From NCBI GenBank assembly GCA_031761405.1, contig JASEVX010000013.1:40748601-40812600 (forward strand): a DNA stretch of 64,000 nucleotides, read 5' to 3'. The position numbers and the translations under genes are program-made. Of the stretch, positions 62,872 through 64,000 are shown one piece after another. A model generated the notes under the pieces. It saw only the letters and a list, made by a program, of their open reading frames with translations. It made no database searches and was not told the DNA's origin. Within the stretch, counting starts at the first letter, position 1; each line of letters starts with the position of its first letter. The DNA comes from Serripes groenlandicus. Taxonomy: Eukaryota; Mollusca; Bivalvia; Cardiida; Cardiidae.

Positions 62872-63325
62872 ATAAACAGCGATTGCAAAACATGAACATA
62901 AACAGCGATTGCAAAACATGAACATAAACAGCGATTGTAAGACATGAACATATACAGCGATTGTAAAACATGAACATAAACAGCGTTTGTAATTAAAATA
63001 AACAGCGATTGGAAACATGAAAATAAACAGCGATTGCAAAACATAAAAATAAACAGCGATTGCAAAACATGAACATAAACAGCGATTTCAAAACATGAAC
63101 ATAAACAGCGATTGCAAAACATGAACATAAAGAGCGATTGCAAAACATGAACATAAACAGCGATTGCAAAACATGAACATAACCAGCGATTGCAAAACAT
63201 GAACATAAACAGCGATTGCAAAACATGAACATAAACAGCGATTGCAAAACATGAACATAAACAGCGATTGCAAAACATGAACATAAACAGCGATTTCAAA
63301 ACATGCACATAAACAGCGATTGTTA
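62872..63325. repeat. 26-bp minisatellite (about 17 units)
   Basis: Unit AACATAAACAGCGATTGCAA plus AACATG. The array is open in all three reverse frames because 26 bp does not divide by 3 and no frame contains a stop; the resulting 195-residue open frame is an artefact. Confidence 0.92.
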
Positions 63326-63633
63326 ATCAGGCGTGACATATCACATTTATTAAAATAAAATGTGAAGAGGAGCATTAATACTCAATATTATCGCTTACAT
63401 TTCTCCTTGTGTCACCTTGTTTTCAACTCTATTCAATTATTGTACTTTCTGTTCAAGGGAGTTTCCAAATTTGTCCGGGTATGTTTTCGAAGTCGTCTGC
63501 TGCAGATTCGTTGTATATGGGAAAGGGTTTTTAACCAATATACCGACCTCTCTCTGTTTACAGTATTGTTTATATCGTGATAATGGTCACATTAGCAAAT
63601 TCGAGTTAAGCTATATTCAGTAACACTATACGT

Positions 63634-63800
63634 ATGAGCCTTCCCGCGAGAAAACCAACATTGCGTAAAGTATCGAACCGGGATCAGCTTAAGCATGCCG
63701 CGCAGGCTAACCCGGACAGACACTTTTTGCCTCCTGTGGATTTTTTGTTTCAGGAATCATTACTCTATACCCTTGAGACGGAATGTTTCGGCCCGGATTA
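63634..63800. mobile_element. MITE M3, right part missing
   Basis: ATGAGCCTTCCCGCGAGAAA through the centre; breaks off after CGGAATGTTTCGGCCCGG. Confidence 0.7.
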
Positions 63801-63831
63801 TATTGCCTATTCATATACATATATACTGTAA

Positions 63832-64000
63832 ATGAGACGTCTCGCGAGAAAACCAACATTGTGGACTCTACGTAAAGTATTTGACCGGATCAGCCTTAGC
63901 ATGCCGCGCAGGCCAACCCGGACAGACAATTTTCGCGTCCTGTGATTTTATGTTTCAGGAATCATTAATCTATACCTCGATCCCCCGAGACGGAATGTGT
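63832..64000. mobile_element. MITE M3 running off the window
   Basis: AATGAGACGTCTCGCGAGAA start with normal M3 internal sequence up to GAGACGGAATGTGT at the window edge. Confidence 0.7.

Noticed and set aside
62721..63308. 195-residue reverse open frame, Cys/Phe-rich repeats
   Set aside because: It follows from the 26-bp minisatellite, which lacks stops in any reverse frame; no independent gene signal.

Overview
The window is nuclear DNA of an animal, most likely a bivalve mollusc. It is AT-rich, has GT-AG introns, tRNA-derived SINEs and very dense small DNA transposons. The species assignment is inference; no single gene proves it. The only protein-coding genes I can support are two complete, same-strand nuclear receptors of NR1-like type. 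Each is split into eight coding exons with identical intron phases and no disruption. Copy A (6558-21813) encodes 744 residues. Copy B (37589-55683) encodes 752. Both have a serine/asparagine-rich A/B region, a C4 DNA-binding domain split after zinc finger 1, a hinge, and a ligand-binding domain that ends in a helix-12/AF-2-like motif.

Layout: 1-910 holds a ~210 bp tandem repeat broken by SINEs. About 910-27130 is segment A of a direct tandem segmental duplication: upstream region, receptor A, 3' flank and transposons. About 27.1-34.8 kb is a spacer with no recognisable gene; it holds SINEs, GC-rich MITEs, a 52-bp minisatellite derived from a SINE body and a 33-bp self-complementary minisatellite. 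About 34845-61170 is segment B, with receptor B and the same flanks. 61.2-64 kb holds SINEs, a 26-bp minisatellite and MITEs. Some insertions are in only one segment (a SINE at 2386, a hAT element at 8027, a MITE at 46577), so they post-date the duplication.

What deserves attention is the relation between gene structure and repeats. At several exon borders of this receptor the border itself has become a repeat unit. The exon 6 acceptor plus the first exon bases form a 38-bp minisatellite in both paralogs. The exon 5 acceptor is triplicated in copy A. The exon 1 donor leads directly into a 38-40-bp minisatellite. The intron 2 start of copy B is duplicated behind an AG, making a zero-length exon. 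The last ~95 bp of the final exon, encoding helix 12/AF-2 and the stop, is repeated downstream up to five times. The receptors also have an unusual second zinc finger lacking the normal sixth cysteine position. Amino-acid change between the paralogs is concentrated in ligand-domain exon 7. Intronic repeats carry receptor half-sites, including one exact RevDR2 motif.

Most other open frames are accidental readings of MITEs, SINEs or minisatellites. Repeat borders are approximate (about 5-20 bp) unless target-site duplications are stated. Exon borders were set by reading splice sites and checking phase.
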